NCBI GenBank assembly: GCA_016712535.1
Contig: JADJQW010000004.1
Location: 310,001-374,000 of the forward strand
Direction of reading: 5' to 3'
Length of the DNA: 64,000 nucleotides
From: Flavobacteriales bacterium
Lineage (GTDB): Bacteria > Bacteroidota > Bacteroidia > Flavobacteriales_F > PHOS-HE28
The translations under genes were made by a program, and so were the position numbers. This document shows, in pieces, positions 17,535 through 27,086 of this stretch; within the stretch, counting starts at the first letter, position 1, and every line of letters starts with the position of its first letter. The notes under the pieces are model-generated. The model was not told where the DNA came from. It worked only from the letters and a program-made list of their open reading frames with translations, and ran no database searches.

Positions 17535-19369
17535 TCATTGCTTCAAGAACCGCAGGGCGCGACCATCCGAGAAACGAAGCACATGCAGACCTGGTGCGAG
17601 CGCCTTCACATCGATGGCCCGGCCCTCTGCCGCTGAGCCTCGCGCTACGGATCTGCCGTTCGCATCGAGGATGACATAGGCCTCACGGCCATCGATGCCG
17701 GAGATCATCATCATTTCGGCCGCAGGATTCGGGAATGCCTGCAGGCCGCCTTGATCGGCCACCTGAATGCCCGTGTTGAAATCGATGCTCACGTTCCATT
17801 GAGCCGTATAGGTGCAGCCATTGAGGTCGGTGAACTGGCAGCTGTACGTGCCGGCCGTGGTCACCATGATGGTCTGCGAAGTCGAGCCTTGGTTCCACGT
17901 GTATCCCGATCCCGCAGGAGCGTTGAGCACGTAGGGCAGCTCGTCCACAGGGATCGTGAGCAAGGTGCTGATCGTTCCGGCTGTGAAGGAGAATTCGTCC
18001 GCGCCGATATCGCACACTGGATTGCCGCGCGCTTCGTAGTCGATATCGCCCAGTCCGATGGGGAACCACTCGCCGGTGCCGTCGAGCGCGCAGCTGTTCA
18101 CATGGAGGTCGGGCAGGAAAGGGAACGCGGGGTCGATGTCCAGGTCGGCAGCGCCATCGCCTGTCGCGTTCTGGTACGCAGCGAGCGTGGGATATTCGAC
18201 GCCGCCGATGGTGGCGATGACGCCGGCAGCGCCATGCAGGCAGTTGTGGTCCTCGGTCACGATGTTGCCCGGTTGGATGCTCTCCAGCGCAGGGCCATCG
18301 GTGTAGTTCACGAAGAGGTTGTTCCGGATCACGCTGTTCTGACCATCGGCGAAATTGCTCAGGTGGTAGAAGGCCTTGCTGCTGGCCGCGCCGCCGCTCA
18401 CGGCCACGCTGTTCCAGATGATGCTCATGTCCCAGAGGTTGTACACGCCTACGCCCAGCATTCGCCGCTGCTCGCGCTCACGGTGATCATGTTGTTGTGG
18501 ATCTGGTTGCCCGTGGTGTTCTGCGTGTTGCCGATCTCCATGCCATTGCAGCTCCCGGTGGTGGCGTGCGCTTGGATCACGTTGCGATAGACCTTCGATC
18601 CATTGTCGAAGTAGTTGGTGCGGATGCCGACATAGAAGACCCCCGACTCGGTGATGATCCGGTTGCCCGCGATATCGCCCGTGCCGCTGTTCACCGTGAT
18701 TCCGCCCGAGAGCTGGTCCGCCAGCACGTTGTCAGCGATGAACAGATTCTGCGCGCGCGCACCGGAATTGCCTTCGGCGTCGATCTCAATGGCCTGGTAT
18801 CCGTTGCGGAACTCGCAATTCAGGATCTGGAGGTAATCCGGGTTGTCCGGCACGTTCAGCTCGTTCTGGTTGCACCAGACCAGCACGCGCTCGGAGTAGC
18901 TGTTCGTATTCGTGGTGGCGCTGCCGATGAACACGCAGTCCCAGAGCTTCAGGTTGTCCGTATTGCCGGTGAAGTGGATGCAACGCGCGCGATCCTCGTT
19001 GAGGGCGTGAAAGGTCACGTCCTCGAACTTGATGTTGTTGGCCCCATCGAGGCGCACGATGTGGTTGGGCAGCGGGAATGCGGCATCGAAGGCCAGGATC
19101 GCATCGGCCGCGTTGTTGGTGGAGCTCTTCACCGTGATCACGCCGGGGTTGCCCGGGATCACACCCAAGCTCGCCTGTCCGGTGTATGTGCCGGGGTGCA
19201 GCAGGAAGGTGATATCGCCATCAGCGCCTTGTGCCGTGAGGTCGTCGAAGGCCTCGGTGAGGTTGTCGTAGTGGGCGAAAGGTCCTCCGATGTTGTAATA
19301 GCCGACGAGCTGCGCATTGACCGCGAGGGTCGATAGTGCAGCGAACAGCGTAGCGTAGCGTGCGTTCAT
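17535..19369 (-). pseudogene. T9SS beta-helix cargo protein, split by a frameshift near 18460
   Basis: Two adjacent reading frames form one protein. The 5' part (18449-19369) starts with MNARYATLFAALSTLAVNAQ, a signal peptide, then beta-helix repeats (LKLWDCVFIGSATTNTNSYS) and stops after SASSGECWA. The 3' part (17535-18461) continues the helix from MLGVGVYNLWDMSIIWNS, has a CDIGADEFSF motif, an Ig-like domain and a T9SS type A signal (FPNPAAEMMMISG to RFLKQ). Adding one A at GGCGAATG would join them as SGEMLGVG. This may be a sequencing error in a homopolymer, a true inactivation, or programmed shifting (least likely). Confidence 0.85.
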
Positions 19370-19397
19370 GATGCTTGGTGTTTCGTTCCGTTGTTGT

Positions 19398-20627
19398 TCA
19401 GCGTTTCCCTTCACCCCCTTCTTCCTTGCACAGGAATCCCGGCTCATAGCTGCGCAAGCGCGCGATGTCGTTCTCGTTCACGTGGATGTACACCTCGATG
19501 GTGTTCAATTTCCAGCTGCCGCCCACCTGCTGTCCGTTCTTCCAGGTGGTGCCGCCGCGCTCCCACACGAAGCGGCTGGCCTTGTCCCTCACCTTGTTCC
19601 ATAGGCTGAACTGGTTGTTGTAGTACTCCTTCTCCGCTGGCCGCGCGCAGTATTGCTCGCCCCAGTTCATCTGGCTCTTGCAACACACCTGAATGATGCT
19701 TTCCATCCATCCCTGTGCCTGCGGGCTAAGCTGCGTGGTGCTGCCCTCAACGAACCAGCCCGAGGAGAGGACCTTCATCAAGTATGCGCGGATCTTCGAT
19801 TCATCGGCCGTGCGCAGGACGTCCACGGTGTACTGCATGGCGTCGCGGTCGGTGGCAAAGGTCGGGACTTCCACCGCGGGCAATGCCGCCGCCGCTGCCT
19901 GTGCACTGCGTTCCGCCGCCACGCTGCCCAGCGTCGGCATCTTCTTCAGCTCCCATTCCGCATAGTCCTTGCGGGCGCCGCGCATGCTCTCGAGTTCTTC
20001 GTTCACCATCTGTTCCTTCCATGGAGCATTGATCGCATCGCGGTAGAAGTGGACACGCAGGCGATCGGCGTACACCACCGTCCACGTCGGTCCTTCCTTT
20101 CGTTCGTATTCGACTTCCACCGGAACGGTGAGGTGCGTGGGGCTGTCCCACGTTGGCCCGCTGTTCTCCGGAAAGCGCAGGTAGTGCAGTTCGCCCACGG
20201 CGTTCTCGAACTTGTAGTCGCCCAGCACACCGCGCAGGTTGGCGCGCAGCATGGCCATGATCTCGTCGTTGCCCGGCGCCGGAATGCCCGTGTAGGTGTT
20301 GTAGGTGGTGAGGAAGTCCTGGTAGGTATTCGTCACATAGCTGTAGCGCGCGAAGCCGCCGATCTCGATGAGCGCCTTGGGATACTCAGTGATGTTCGCG
20401 TTGCGCCATACCACGCAGGCGCGATCCCAGTAGTACTGCTTGTTGGCGTCGCTCCACACCTTCTTGATGGTGCCGGGGCGCAGTTCCTTCTTCACCACGC
20501 CGGACCAGGAGATGTCCTTGAGGACCTGGGCATCGGAGGGTTGGGCGTGAACGCTTGACCACACAGGCACCAAGGCGCAGAGAAGGAGGAGAAACCGCGA
20601 AGTGGCCGAAGGCCGCAAAGAGGACAT
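19398..20627 (-). CDS. Secreted protein of unknown function (409 aa)
   Basis: I do not recognise this family. The chosen start gives MSSLRPSATSRFLLLLCALV, a signal peptide ending near SSVHAQ; upstream ATGs at 20645 and 20678 are also open. The mature protein has many Trp and Tyr residues (KVWSDANKQYYWDRACVVWR), acidic and basic alternation, and an Ala-rich helix (AAERSAQAAAAALPAVE). There is no T9SS type A sequence at the C-terminus (ends CKEEGGEGKR). It lies 28 bp upstream of the frameshifted T9SS gene and follows a LytTR response regulator on the same strand, with a LytTR-like repeat 80-108 bp before its start. Confidence 0.75.
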   Translation of the reverse strand: MSSLRPSATSRFLLLLCALVPVWSSVHAQPSDAQVLKDISWSGVVKKELRPGTIKKVWSDANKQYYWDRACVVWRNANITEYPKALIEIGGFARYSYVTNTYQDFLTTYNTYTGIPAPGNDEIMAMLRANLRGVLGDYKFENAVGELHYLRFPENSGPTWDSPTHLTVPVEVEYERKEGPTWTVVYADRLRVHFYRDAINAPWKEQMVNEELESMRGARKDYAEWELKKMPTLGSVAAERSAQAAAAALPAVEVPTFATDRDAMQYTVDVLRTADESKIRAYLMKVLSSGWFVEGSTTQLSPQAQGWMESIIQVCCKSQMNWGEQYCARPAEKEYYNNQFSLWNKVRDKASRFVWERGGTTWKNGQQVGGSWKLNTIEVYIHVNENDIARLRSYEPGFLCKEEGGEGKR

Positions 20628-20706
20628 GCATTCCGAAGCGCTCATGGAGATAAGCATTGGGCATACGAACATGCGCACACGCGCCAGCCAATGACAGCCT
20701 GATCGG

Positions 20707-20735
20707 GTGAACGGCCGATCCTGTTGGGTGAACGC
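20707..20735 (-). promoter_or_regulatory. Putative LytTR-binding direct repeat upstream of 20627
   Basis: The plus strand holds GTGAACGG at 20707-20714 and GTGAACGC at 20728-20735, 21 bp apart with CGATC between. It is nearly the same as the site at 17171-17201. It directly follows the stop of the response-regulator gene. Confidence 0.6.
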
Positions 20736-21476
20736 TCAGAGCGTCCGTATCCGCGCCATCAGCGCTTCCTTATGCGTCTTGCCAACCGGCAGGCTCTGCG
20801 TGCCGAGGCGCACGTAGCCTTCTTCCACGGCGGTGATCCGGCGCGTATCCACTATGTAGCTGCGGTGAATCCGCAGGTGGTGCGGGCTCTTCAGCTTTTC
20901 TTCCACGGCGCCCAGCGTGCTGGTGATCACGAACTTCTTCACGGGAGTGAACAGCGTCACGTAGTTGTCGTCGGCTTCGGCATAGTGGATGTCGTCGATG
21001 GACACCTTCACCAATCTGCCTTTGTCGCGGATGAAGATGCTGTCGGCGATCACGAAGTCGCTGCGTTGCGCATCGGTGGGCGCCGCCGTTGCTTCCACCT
21101 GGGAGGCGTAGCGGGCCAGCGCGATCTCGATCTGCGTGCGCAGGTCGTTCTCGTCGAAGGGCTTGATGATGAAGCCCGCCGGGCGCACGGCTTTCACGCG
21201 TTCCACGGTGGCCTTGTCGCTGTGGCTGGTCACGAAGATGAAAGGCAGCTTGTGCTTCGCGTTCACCTTCTCCGCGAGCTGCACTCCGTCAGCGCCATCG
21301 CCCAGGTTGATGTCGAGCAGGAGCAGGTCCGGCCTGGCCGATGCGATCTCGGCCATCGCATCCAGTGCGTTGTCGCAATGGCCCACCACGGCGTAGCCGA
21401 GCTCATCCAAATGACCACGGAGGTCCTCCGCGATCAGCGGTTCGTCTTCGACGATGAGGATGCGGACCTGGCCCAT
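20736..21476 (-). CDS. LytTR-family response regulator (246 aa)
   Basis: Receiver plus LytTR DNA-binding domain. The receiver shows acidic residues EDE at 10-12, phosphoacceptor Asp at about 55 (LLLLDINLG), the Thr/Ser in FVTSHSD and Lys in IIKPFDEND. The LytTR part contains IHYAEADDNYVTLF, LRIHRSYIVDTRRI and LPVGKTHKEALMARI. Its ATG follows the stop of the kinase gene at 21477-23390 without a gap, so the two form a two-component pair. A LytTR-like repeat sits right after its stop. Confidence 0.93.
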   Translation of the reverse strand: MGQVRILIVEDEPLIAEDLRGHLDELGYAVVGHCDNALDAMAEIASARPDLLLLDINLGDGADGVQLAEKVNAKHKLPFIFVTSHSDKATVERVKAVRPAGFIIKPFDENDLRTQIEIALARYASQVEATAAPTDAQRSDFVIADSIFIRDKGRLVKVSIDDIHYAEADDNYVTLFTPVKKFVITSTLGAVEEKLKSPHHLRIHRSYIVDTRRITAVEEGYVRLGTQSLPVGKTHKEALMARIRTL

Positions 21477-23390
21477 TCAGCGCGCAAGTTTGAAATTCCT
21501 GATCCGCATGTCCACCGTGGTGCCTTGGCCATTGCTGAAGGCCCACTCCGCCTTGAGCTTCGTGGCGAAGGTCCGCACCATGTTCAGCCCGAAGCCGCTC
21601 GCTCCCTCTTCGGTCGCGGATCCGTTCTTGCCCACGCCATCGTCGTTCACCACCAAGTGCAGCGCGTCCGCATCGAGCGCCAGCTTCACGGCCAGTGTTC
21701 CGCTGCGCTGACCGGGCCATGCGTATTTGATCGCGTTGGTCACCAATTCGTTCAACACGAGACCGATCGGCACGGCGGTATCCACGTCCAGCGCGATATC
21801 CTCCACATCGATCACGGTCCGCACGCGCTCGCTCATGGCATAACTGGTCACGAGGCTGATCACGAGCTTCTCCACATACTCCTTCATGCGCACCCCGGTG
21901 ATGTCGCCCTCGCGGTAAAGGTCCTGATGGATCAGCGCCATGCTCTTCACGCGCAGACGGCTGTCGTTCACGGCTTCCTTCGCCTTCTCGTCGGTGATGC
22001 CGCGGCCCTGGATGCTGAGCAAACTGCTCACCATCTGCAGGTTGTTCTTCACCCGGTGGTGGATCTCGCGCAGCAGCAACTCCTTCTCTCCTAGCGCCTG
22101 TTCCACGATCCGCTTCTGTGCTTGCAGCTTCCGGTTGCTGCGCACACGGCCGATGATGAGGATGATCGCTGCGGCCATCAGCACCGCCAGCACGGCCATG
22201 ATGGCTAGGAAGGTGCGGCGCTCTTGCTTCTGCTTCTCCAACTCGAGACCCTGCACCTCGATCCGCTTCTCCTTCTCCTGCGTGTCGAAGCGTGCGCGCA
22301 GCTCTTCAAGCGACCGCTTCGACTCCTCCCCCTGGATAGAATCCTGGAGGGCATGGGAGCGCTTCAGGGCGTCGTAGGCTTCGCTGTGGGCACCTGTGGC
22401 ATGCAAGGCTTCGGCCTTCGCGCGATAGAGCTCGGCACGCATCTCCGCGCGATCGCTGTTCGCGATCAGCTCCTCGGTGATGGCGAGGTGATCGAGCGCT
22501 TCGCTCGCGCGACCAAGCCCGGTGAGCGCCCGGCCCATGAGCAAATGCGCTTGCGCGTAGTTGAACTGGTCCTCGGGGCTTGCCTTGAGGGTGGTGATCG
22601 CTTCTTCAAGCATCGCCGCGGCTTCGCTGTGCTCGGCACGGTTCACATGCACCTCGGCCATGGCGATCTGCGTAGCGCCCACCTCGTATTCGTCCTTCAG
22701 CTCACGGTAGATCTCGATCGCCTGCTCGAAGCTGGCCAATGCGCTATCAGGACGGTCGAGGCGGTCGAAGGCCACACCCATGTTGCTGAGCGTATTGGCC
22801 ATGCCGCGCTCATCCACCAGTCGCTGTTTCACGGCGATGGACCGTCGATAGATCGCCAACGCTTCCCGGTGCTCACCGCCTTTACGATGCACGATGGCGA
22901 TGTTGTTCAGCGCTTGCGACTCGCACCGCAGCAGCCTGTTCTTCTCGGCGAACCCCAGCGCACGCATGAAGTGGACCATCGCCTTGTCCGTGATGCCCTG
23001 GTAGTAGTACGCTGTGCCGCGTGCGTTCAGCACATTGCCCACGTACTCCAGGTCGCCGTTCGCACGGAACATGGTTTCAGCGCTGTCGAGCAATTCGAGC
23101 GCCTTGTTCAGTTCGCCGCTCACGTCGTAGTTGATGGCCAGGCCGTATGTGCAGTGGGCCCGCCAATGGGCGTTATGCTCCTGTTCCGCCAGAGCGATGC
23201 ACGCGCGGTAGTTGCGCTTGCCTTCATCGAGGTGGTCATAGCTGGCGGTGATGTAGTAGCCGAGGTCGCGCAGGGCCTCCATGCGCACCGTGTCGTGCAG
23301 TTCAGTCCGCAGCAGCGCCTTCAGGCTGTCGATCTGGGCGGTTGCCTGGAACGAAAGCGCTAGGTAAACGAAGAAAGGGAAGCGGCGCAC
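21477..23390 (-). CDS. TPR sensor histidine kinase, HisKA_2 type (637 aa), GTG start
   Basis: A sensor kinase with an export signal (start GTG, then RRFPFFVYLALSFQATAQ). About eight tetratricopeptide repeats follow (for example ALNNIAIVHRKGGEHREALA). A coiled coil leads to one transmembrane helix near residues 396-417 (FLAIMAVLAVLMAAAIILII). The HisKA_2 box is at about residue 438 (LLREIHHRVKNNLQMVSSLL) and the ATPase domain has NELVTNAIKYA and DDGVGKNG. No ATG in this frame precedes the signal segment, and the GTG at 23390 sits 24 bp after the stop of 23414-24934. The TPR region is probably periplasmic. Confidence 0.88.
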   Translation of the reverse strand: MRRFPFFVYLALSFQATAQIDSLKALLRTELHDTVRMEALRDLGYYITASYDHLDEGKRNYRACIALAEQEHNAHWRAHCTYGLAINYDVSGELNKALELLDSAETMFRANGDLEYVGNVLNARGTAYYYQGITDKAMVHFMRALGFAEKNRLLRCESQALNNIAIVHRKGGEHREALAIYRRSIAVKQRLVDERGMANTLSNMGVAFDRLDRPDSALASFEQAIEIYRELKDEYEVGATQIAMAEVHVNRAEHSEAAAMLEEAITTLKASPEDQFNYAQAHLLMGRALTGLGRASEALDHLAITEELIANSDRAEMRAELYRAKAEALHATGAHSEAYDALKRSHALQDSIQGEESKRSLEELRARFDTQEKEKRIEVQGLELEKQKQERRTFLAIMAVLAVLMAAAIILIIGRVRSNRKLQAQKRIVEQALGEKELLLREIHHRVKNNLQMVSSLLSIQGRGITDEKAKEAVNDSRLRVKSMALIHQDLYREGDITGVRMKEYVEKLVISLVTSYAMSERVRTVIDVEDIALDVDTAVPIGLVLNELVTNAIKYAWPGQRSGTLAVKLALDADALHLVVNDDGVGKNGSATEEGASGFGLNMVRTFATKLKAEWAFSNGQGTTVDMRIRNFKLAR

Positions 23391-23413
23391 GCCGCAAGAT
23401 CGGCTGTTCGGTC

Positions 23414-24934
23414 CTATCGCACCACCAAGCGCTCCATGTCGCGCTGGCCGTCCGATCGTTCCACGATCACCGTGTACGAACCTGCCGGTACATCCGCGAT
23501 ACCTAGCAAGCCTGCTGCCCTCCAGTGCTTCACACCGCGACCAGCAGCATCGACCAGACGGACACTGACGAAATCCGGTCCTACGCCCGTGATGTTGAAT
23601 GCACCGCTGGCAGGATTCGGGTACACCACAAGGTCCGAGCTCGGCGCATCGCGCCATACGGCCGCGACTTCGGACCAGGTATTCGTGCCATCGAGATCGG
23701 TCTGTCGCAAGCGGTAGTACGAGAGGCCGCTCAACGGTTGCTTGTCGGTGAACGCGTAATCATGCATCACCGGCGAAGTGCCCGACCCCTCCACTTCGCC
23801 GATGTCGGTGAACACCGTGCCATCGGCGCTTCGCTCCACGGTGAAGAAGTCGTTGTTCAACTCGGTGGCGGTGGTCCAACTGCACGCCACCTCATCGTCC
23901 ACCGGTCGTGCTTCGAACGCGAGCAGTTCCACCGGCAACGGCGCGGAGCTCTGAACCAGTGCCCACACGATATCGAAGTTGTTGGTCAACGCGGTCGTCA
24001 CCGTGTTCGCTGCGGTATTCACCGCACCCATCGGCGGTTGCGACCAAGCCGCGCCATTGAAGCGCTGGGCCTGCAGCAAGCCTTCCGCGATGGCGTTGGT
24101 GCCGCTGCTCCACTCGCTGTCACGATACGTTAAGGTGATGGTGGCTGTGGGCGTCGTGCTGAAGTTGTCCGCGCGCATGGGCCAGAAACGGTCCACCACG
24201 CTGGGCGCATTCTCAAGGCCGACGAGGTCCGTGAGCGAGGGAAGCCCGGCCGGTAAGGGGCGGTTGTTCGGCGCTGCGAAAGGGTCCGTCGGATACGTGC
24301 TGCAAGTGATGGATCCACTTCCCCCGGCACCAGGAGAGGTGGTGGTGACGATCAGCGGCAGGTAGTCGTTCGTGACATCATTGCCGAACGGGAACACATA
24401 GGTGCCCGGTGCACTTGCTCCTATGAGCCATTGCACTTCGCCATAGCCCGTGAGGGCATCGGTCTCGCTGATCAGGAATCCCGTGGTCCGCGTGATCGCG
24501 CTTGGAGCAGGGTTCAGCACTGCGATCTTCTGCGCATTGAGGTAGAGTTGCGCCGAGCTCAACGTGAGCACACCATTCTGTGCCGGGTGGCCACCGGTGT
24601 TGATGTCCTGCGCGAGCGTGATCGGTCCACCGAGCAGCGAAACGTTGTTGAACAGCGTGACCGAGCTCCCACCGATGGATTGCGCCCCGCCGTTCAGTAC
24701 AACAGTGCCTTGCGACGAACCGAAGAGGTCATTGCCGCTGTTGTTGGTGAAGTCTCCGCTCAGGTCGATGGTGCCATTGTTCGATATGGTGGACCCCGGA
24801 GTGCTCAGCACATCACCCTTCACGGTGACCTGTGCGCCAGCCTGCACGGTGATGGCCGCGCCGTTGTCCACGAGCAATTGCGCAGGACAAGTCCCGGCCG
24901 TGAAGAACGTGGCGATGCAAAGGCGGCGCCTCAT
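23414..24934 (-). CDS. T9SS type A sorting-domain surface protein (506 aa), paralogue of 4645-6168
   Basis: A secreted protein with signal peptide MRRRLCIATFFTAGTCPAQ. It continues with an NNG/GD-rich beta-solenoid-like region (VTVKGDVLSTPGSTISNNGT), a central domain with NDYLPL and NNRPLP, an LPVELLAF linker and a T9SS type A signal (YPNPASGAFNITG). The domain order and many motifs match 4645-6168. It overlaps the upstream repeat protein by 4 nt, and the TPR kinase starts 24 bp after it, so all may be co-transcribed. Confidence 0.88.
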   Translation of the reverse strand: MRRRLCIATFFTAGTCPAQLLVDNGAAITVQAGAQVTVKGDVLSTPGSTISNNGTIDLSGDFTNNSGNDLFGSSQGTVVLNGGAQSIGGSSVTLFNNVSLLGGPITLAQDINTGGHPAQNGVLTLSSAQLYLNAQKIAVLNPAPSAITRTTGFLISETDALTGYGEVQWLIGASAPGTYVFPFGNDVTNDYLPLIVTTTSPGAGGSGSITCSTYPTDPFAAPNNRPLPAGLPSLTDLVGLENAPSVVDRFWPMRADNFSTTPTATITLTYRDSEWSSGTNAIAEGLLQAQRFNGAAWSQPPMGAVNTAANTVTTALTNNFDIVWALVQSSAPLPVELLAFEARPVDDEVACSWTTATELNNDFFTVERSADGTVFTDIGEVEGSGTSPVMHDYAFTDKQPLSGLSYYRLRQTDLDGTNTWSEVAAVWRDAPSSDLVVYPNPASGAFNITGVGPDFVSVRLVDAAGRGVKHWRAAGLLGIADVPAGSYTVIVERSDGQRDMERLVVR

Positions 24935-27036
24935 TCCTCATAAGTGATGAGGACCTTGATGGGCTTGCTGAGAACGCCTGAAGAGACGCCCGGCAGGTTG
25001 TACACCGTGACGTTCGCGTTGTTCAGGGCGAAGGTGTATTGCCACCCTGCGACCCAGGTGAAATTGGGCGGGATCCAATTGTTGCCGGCGGAGGCCTCCA
25101 CGAGCACCGAGACGGAGAGGATCTTCGACATGACCAGACCGTGCGGAATGGAACTGAAGCCTCCATCCGCGGCAGCGGTGTTACCTGTCAGCTTGAGCAT
25201 CTTGATCTTCGGCGCATTGCTCCCCAGCATGGTGAAGCCGTTCACCTCCAATTCCGCTTGCGGTGCGGTGGTGCCGATGCCGACGTTCACGGCGTTCGCG
25301 CCTGTGCCGCCGAGCACGAGGCTGTTGCTGGCGCTGACTTGCGCCTGATAGCCGATTGCGGCAGCATTCGTCAGACCAACAGCCGTGTTCCCGGCGCTAT
25401 GGCCGATGAAGGTGTTGTTCGCTCCCGCTCCGTTGTTATAGCCGGCACCCGCGCCAACGCAGGTGTTATTGGTTCCGGTCGTATTCCCCCAGGCCGCCTG
25501 ATAGCCGAGCAGGGTGTTCGCCGCACCAGTGGTCATGGCCGCGGCCGCGTTGTGCCCGAGCAAGGTGTTCTGGGAGCCGTTGCTGTTCACCCCCGCGTTA
25601 CGGCCCACGATGGTGTTCTGGTTGCCGGTGGTATTTCCTAATCCCGCCGTGGGTCCCACGAATACATTGTCCGTGCCTGTTGTGTTCAATCGCCCTGCGC
25701 TGCGACCGATGAAGGTGTTGAATGAGCCCGTGGTCGTGTTGAGCCCAGCTGATACGCCGACGAAGGTGTTCTCGGCCCCGGTGGTGTTGGCCTGCCCGGC
25801 CGAAACGCCGACGAAGGTGTTCACCGCGCCGGTCGTGTTCGCCTGCCCGGCATAGCAGCCCAGGAAGGTGTTGTTGGAAGCTGTGGTGTTGGCCGTGCCG
25901 CTGTAAGGCCCAAGGAACGTGTTGAATTGGCCTGTTGTGTTCGCGGCGCCGGCGGAAGAACCCACGAAGGTGTTGCGGCCCGCTGTGTTCATTCGCCCTG
26001 CATGCTGGCCGATCATGGTGTTCTCACTGGCCGTCGAGTTCCATTGGCCCGCATTCTCCCCGATGCTGACGTTGGCCGTGCCGGTGGTGTTCTGATAGCC
26101 TGAATTGGTGCCGATGGCGATGTTGTGGCTCGCCGTTGTATTCATGTAGCCGGACATGTATCCGATGGCGATGTTGTTGCTGCCCCCAATGGCCGAGTAC
26201 GCGCTGTACGTCCCGATCGCGATGTTGCTGCCGCCGGTGGTGTTGGCTCCGCCTGCGTAGATCCCGACGCCGATGTTGCCCGTGCCTGTGGTGATGCTGC
26301 GACCAGCCGCGAACCCGAGCAAGGTGTTGGAGAAACCACCCGTGAGCGCATTCCCGGCATAAGAGCCCACCAGCGTGTTGCTGCCTCCCGTGGTGAGGGG
26401 CCGTCCTGCCTCCGAGCCGATGATGGTATTGTCGAAACCGGTGGTTGCGTTCGTGCCGGCCGCGGCGCCCACGAAAGTGTTCCGGATACCGGTGGTGATG
26501 CTCCGGCCGGTGGAGTCGCCGATCAGCGTGTTGTTCGCACCGGTCGTGATCGAGAGGCCCGCCTGGCTGCCCAAGGTCACGGATTCTTTCAACTGATCGA
26601 TGCGCCCTGCGTGCGCGTTGTTCACCCGGAAACTGAACGGCACGTTGTCCGTGGTGCCCAGGAAGTGCGTGGACACGGATGTTCCTGCGTTGCCGGTCGT
26701 GCTCCATCCCGTGCTGCCGGAAGCGAGCGGCAACCACACGGTGCCATCGAAGAAGTAGAAACCGTTCTGCGAAGTGTCGAAGACGAGGAGGCCGGTCGCA
26801 GGCGAGGCGATCGCCGTGCGCTGAGCGGTGGTCATGCGCGGCATGAGCAGGCCCTTGTCCGAGCTCGTGAGGTCCAGCAAGGCACTGGCGTGGGGTGCGG
26901 GATTATTGATGCCCACGTTGCCCTGCCCCAGCACAGGGGTGGTCGCGCTAAGCAGCAGCGCTGCGGCCAGACCCAGGAGCTGGCCGACCTCAAATGCCGT
27001 GGCGCGTTCGGGTCGACGTTCGTGTTGTTGCTGCAT
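24931..27036 (-). CDS. YadA-head-like repeat surface protein (701 aa)
   Basis: A surface protein with a signal-like segment (GLAAALLLSATTPVLGQ), the same GNVGINNPAPHAS start as 6196-8334, and about two dozen 16-17-residue repeats of the form NTFVGxxAGxxNTTG. Such repeats occur in the head domains of trimeric adhesins of the YadA type. No YadA membrane-anchor domain is visible. Instead, the C-terminal ~105 residues (LEVNGFTMLGSNAP to KPIKVLITYEE) match the end of 6196-8334. The start at 27036 (MQQQHERRPE) is preferred over the open upstream frame. The gene is divergent from the hybrid kinase at 27162. Confidence 0.82.
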   Translation of the reverse strand: MQQQHERRPERATAFEVGQLLGLAAALLLSATTPVLGQGNVGINNPAPHASALLDLTSSDKGLLMPRMTTAQRTAIASPATGLLVFDTSQNGFYFFDGTVWLPLASGSTGWSTTGNAGTSVSTHFLGTTDNVPFSFRVNNAHAGRIDQLKESVTLGSQAGLSITTGANNTLIGDSTGRSITTGIRNTFVGAAAGTNATTGFDNTIIGSEAGRPLTTGGSNTLVGSYAGNALTGGFSNTLLGFAAGRSITTGTGNIGVGIYAGGANTTGGSNIAIGTYSAYSAIGGSNNIAIGYMSGYMNTTASHNIAIGTNSGYQNTTGTANVSIGENAGQWNSTASENTMIGQHAGRMNTAGRNTFVGSSAGAANTTGQFNTFLGPYSGTANTTASNNTFLGCYAGQANTTGAVNTFVGVSAGQANTTGAENTFVGVSAGLNTTTGSFNTFIGRSAGRLNTTGTDNVFVGPTAGLGNTTGNQNTIVGRNAGVNSNGSQNTLLGHNAAAAMTTGAANTLLGYQAAWGNTTGTNNTCVGAGAGYNNGAGANNTFIGHSAGNTAVGLTNAAAIGYQAQVSASNSLVLGGTGANAVNVGIGTTAPQAELEVNGFTMLGSNAPKIKMLKLTGNTAAADGGFSSIPHGLVMSKILSVSVLVEASAGNNWIPPNFTWVAGWQYTFALNNANVTVYNLPGVSSGVLSKPIKVLITYEE

Positions 27037-27086
27037 CAGGAGGGCTGTTCTTCCCGCAAATGGAACGTGCGCGAGAGCGGTGCGTC

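Noticed and set aside
18449..18470. Programmed ribosomal frameshifting in the T9SS gene
   Set aside because: No slippery heptamer or downstream structure is evident; a missing base explains the break more simply.
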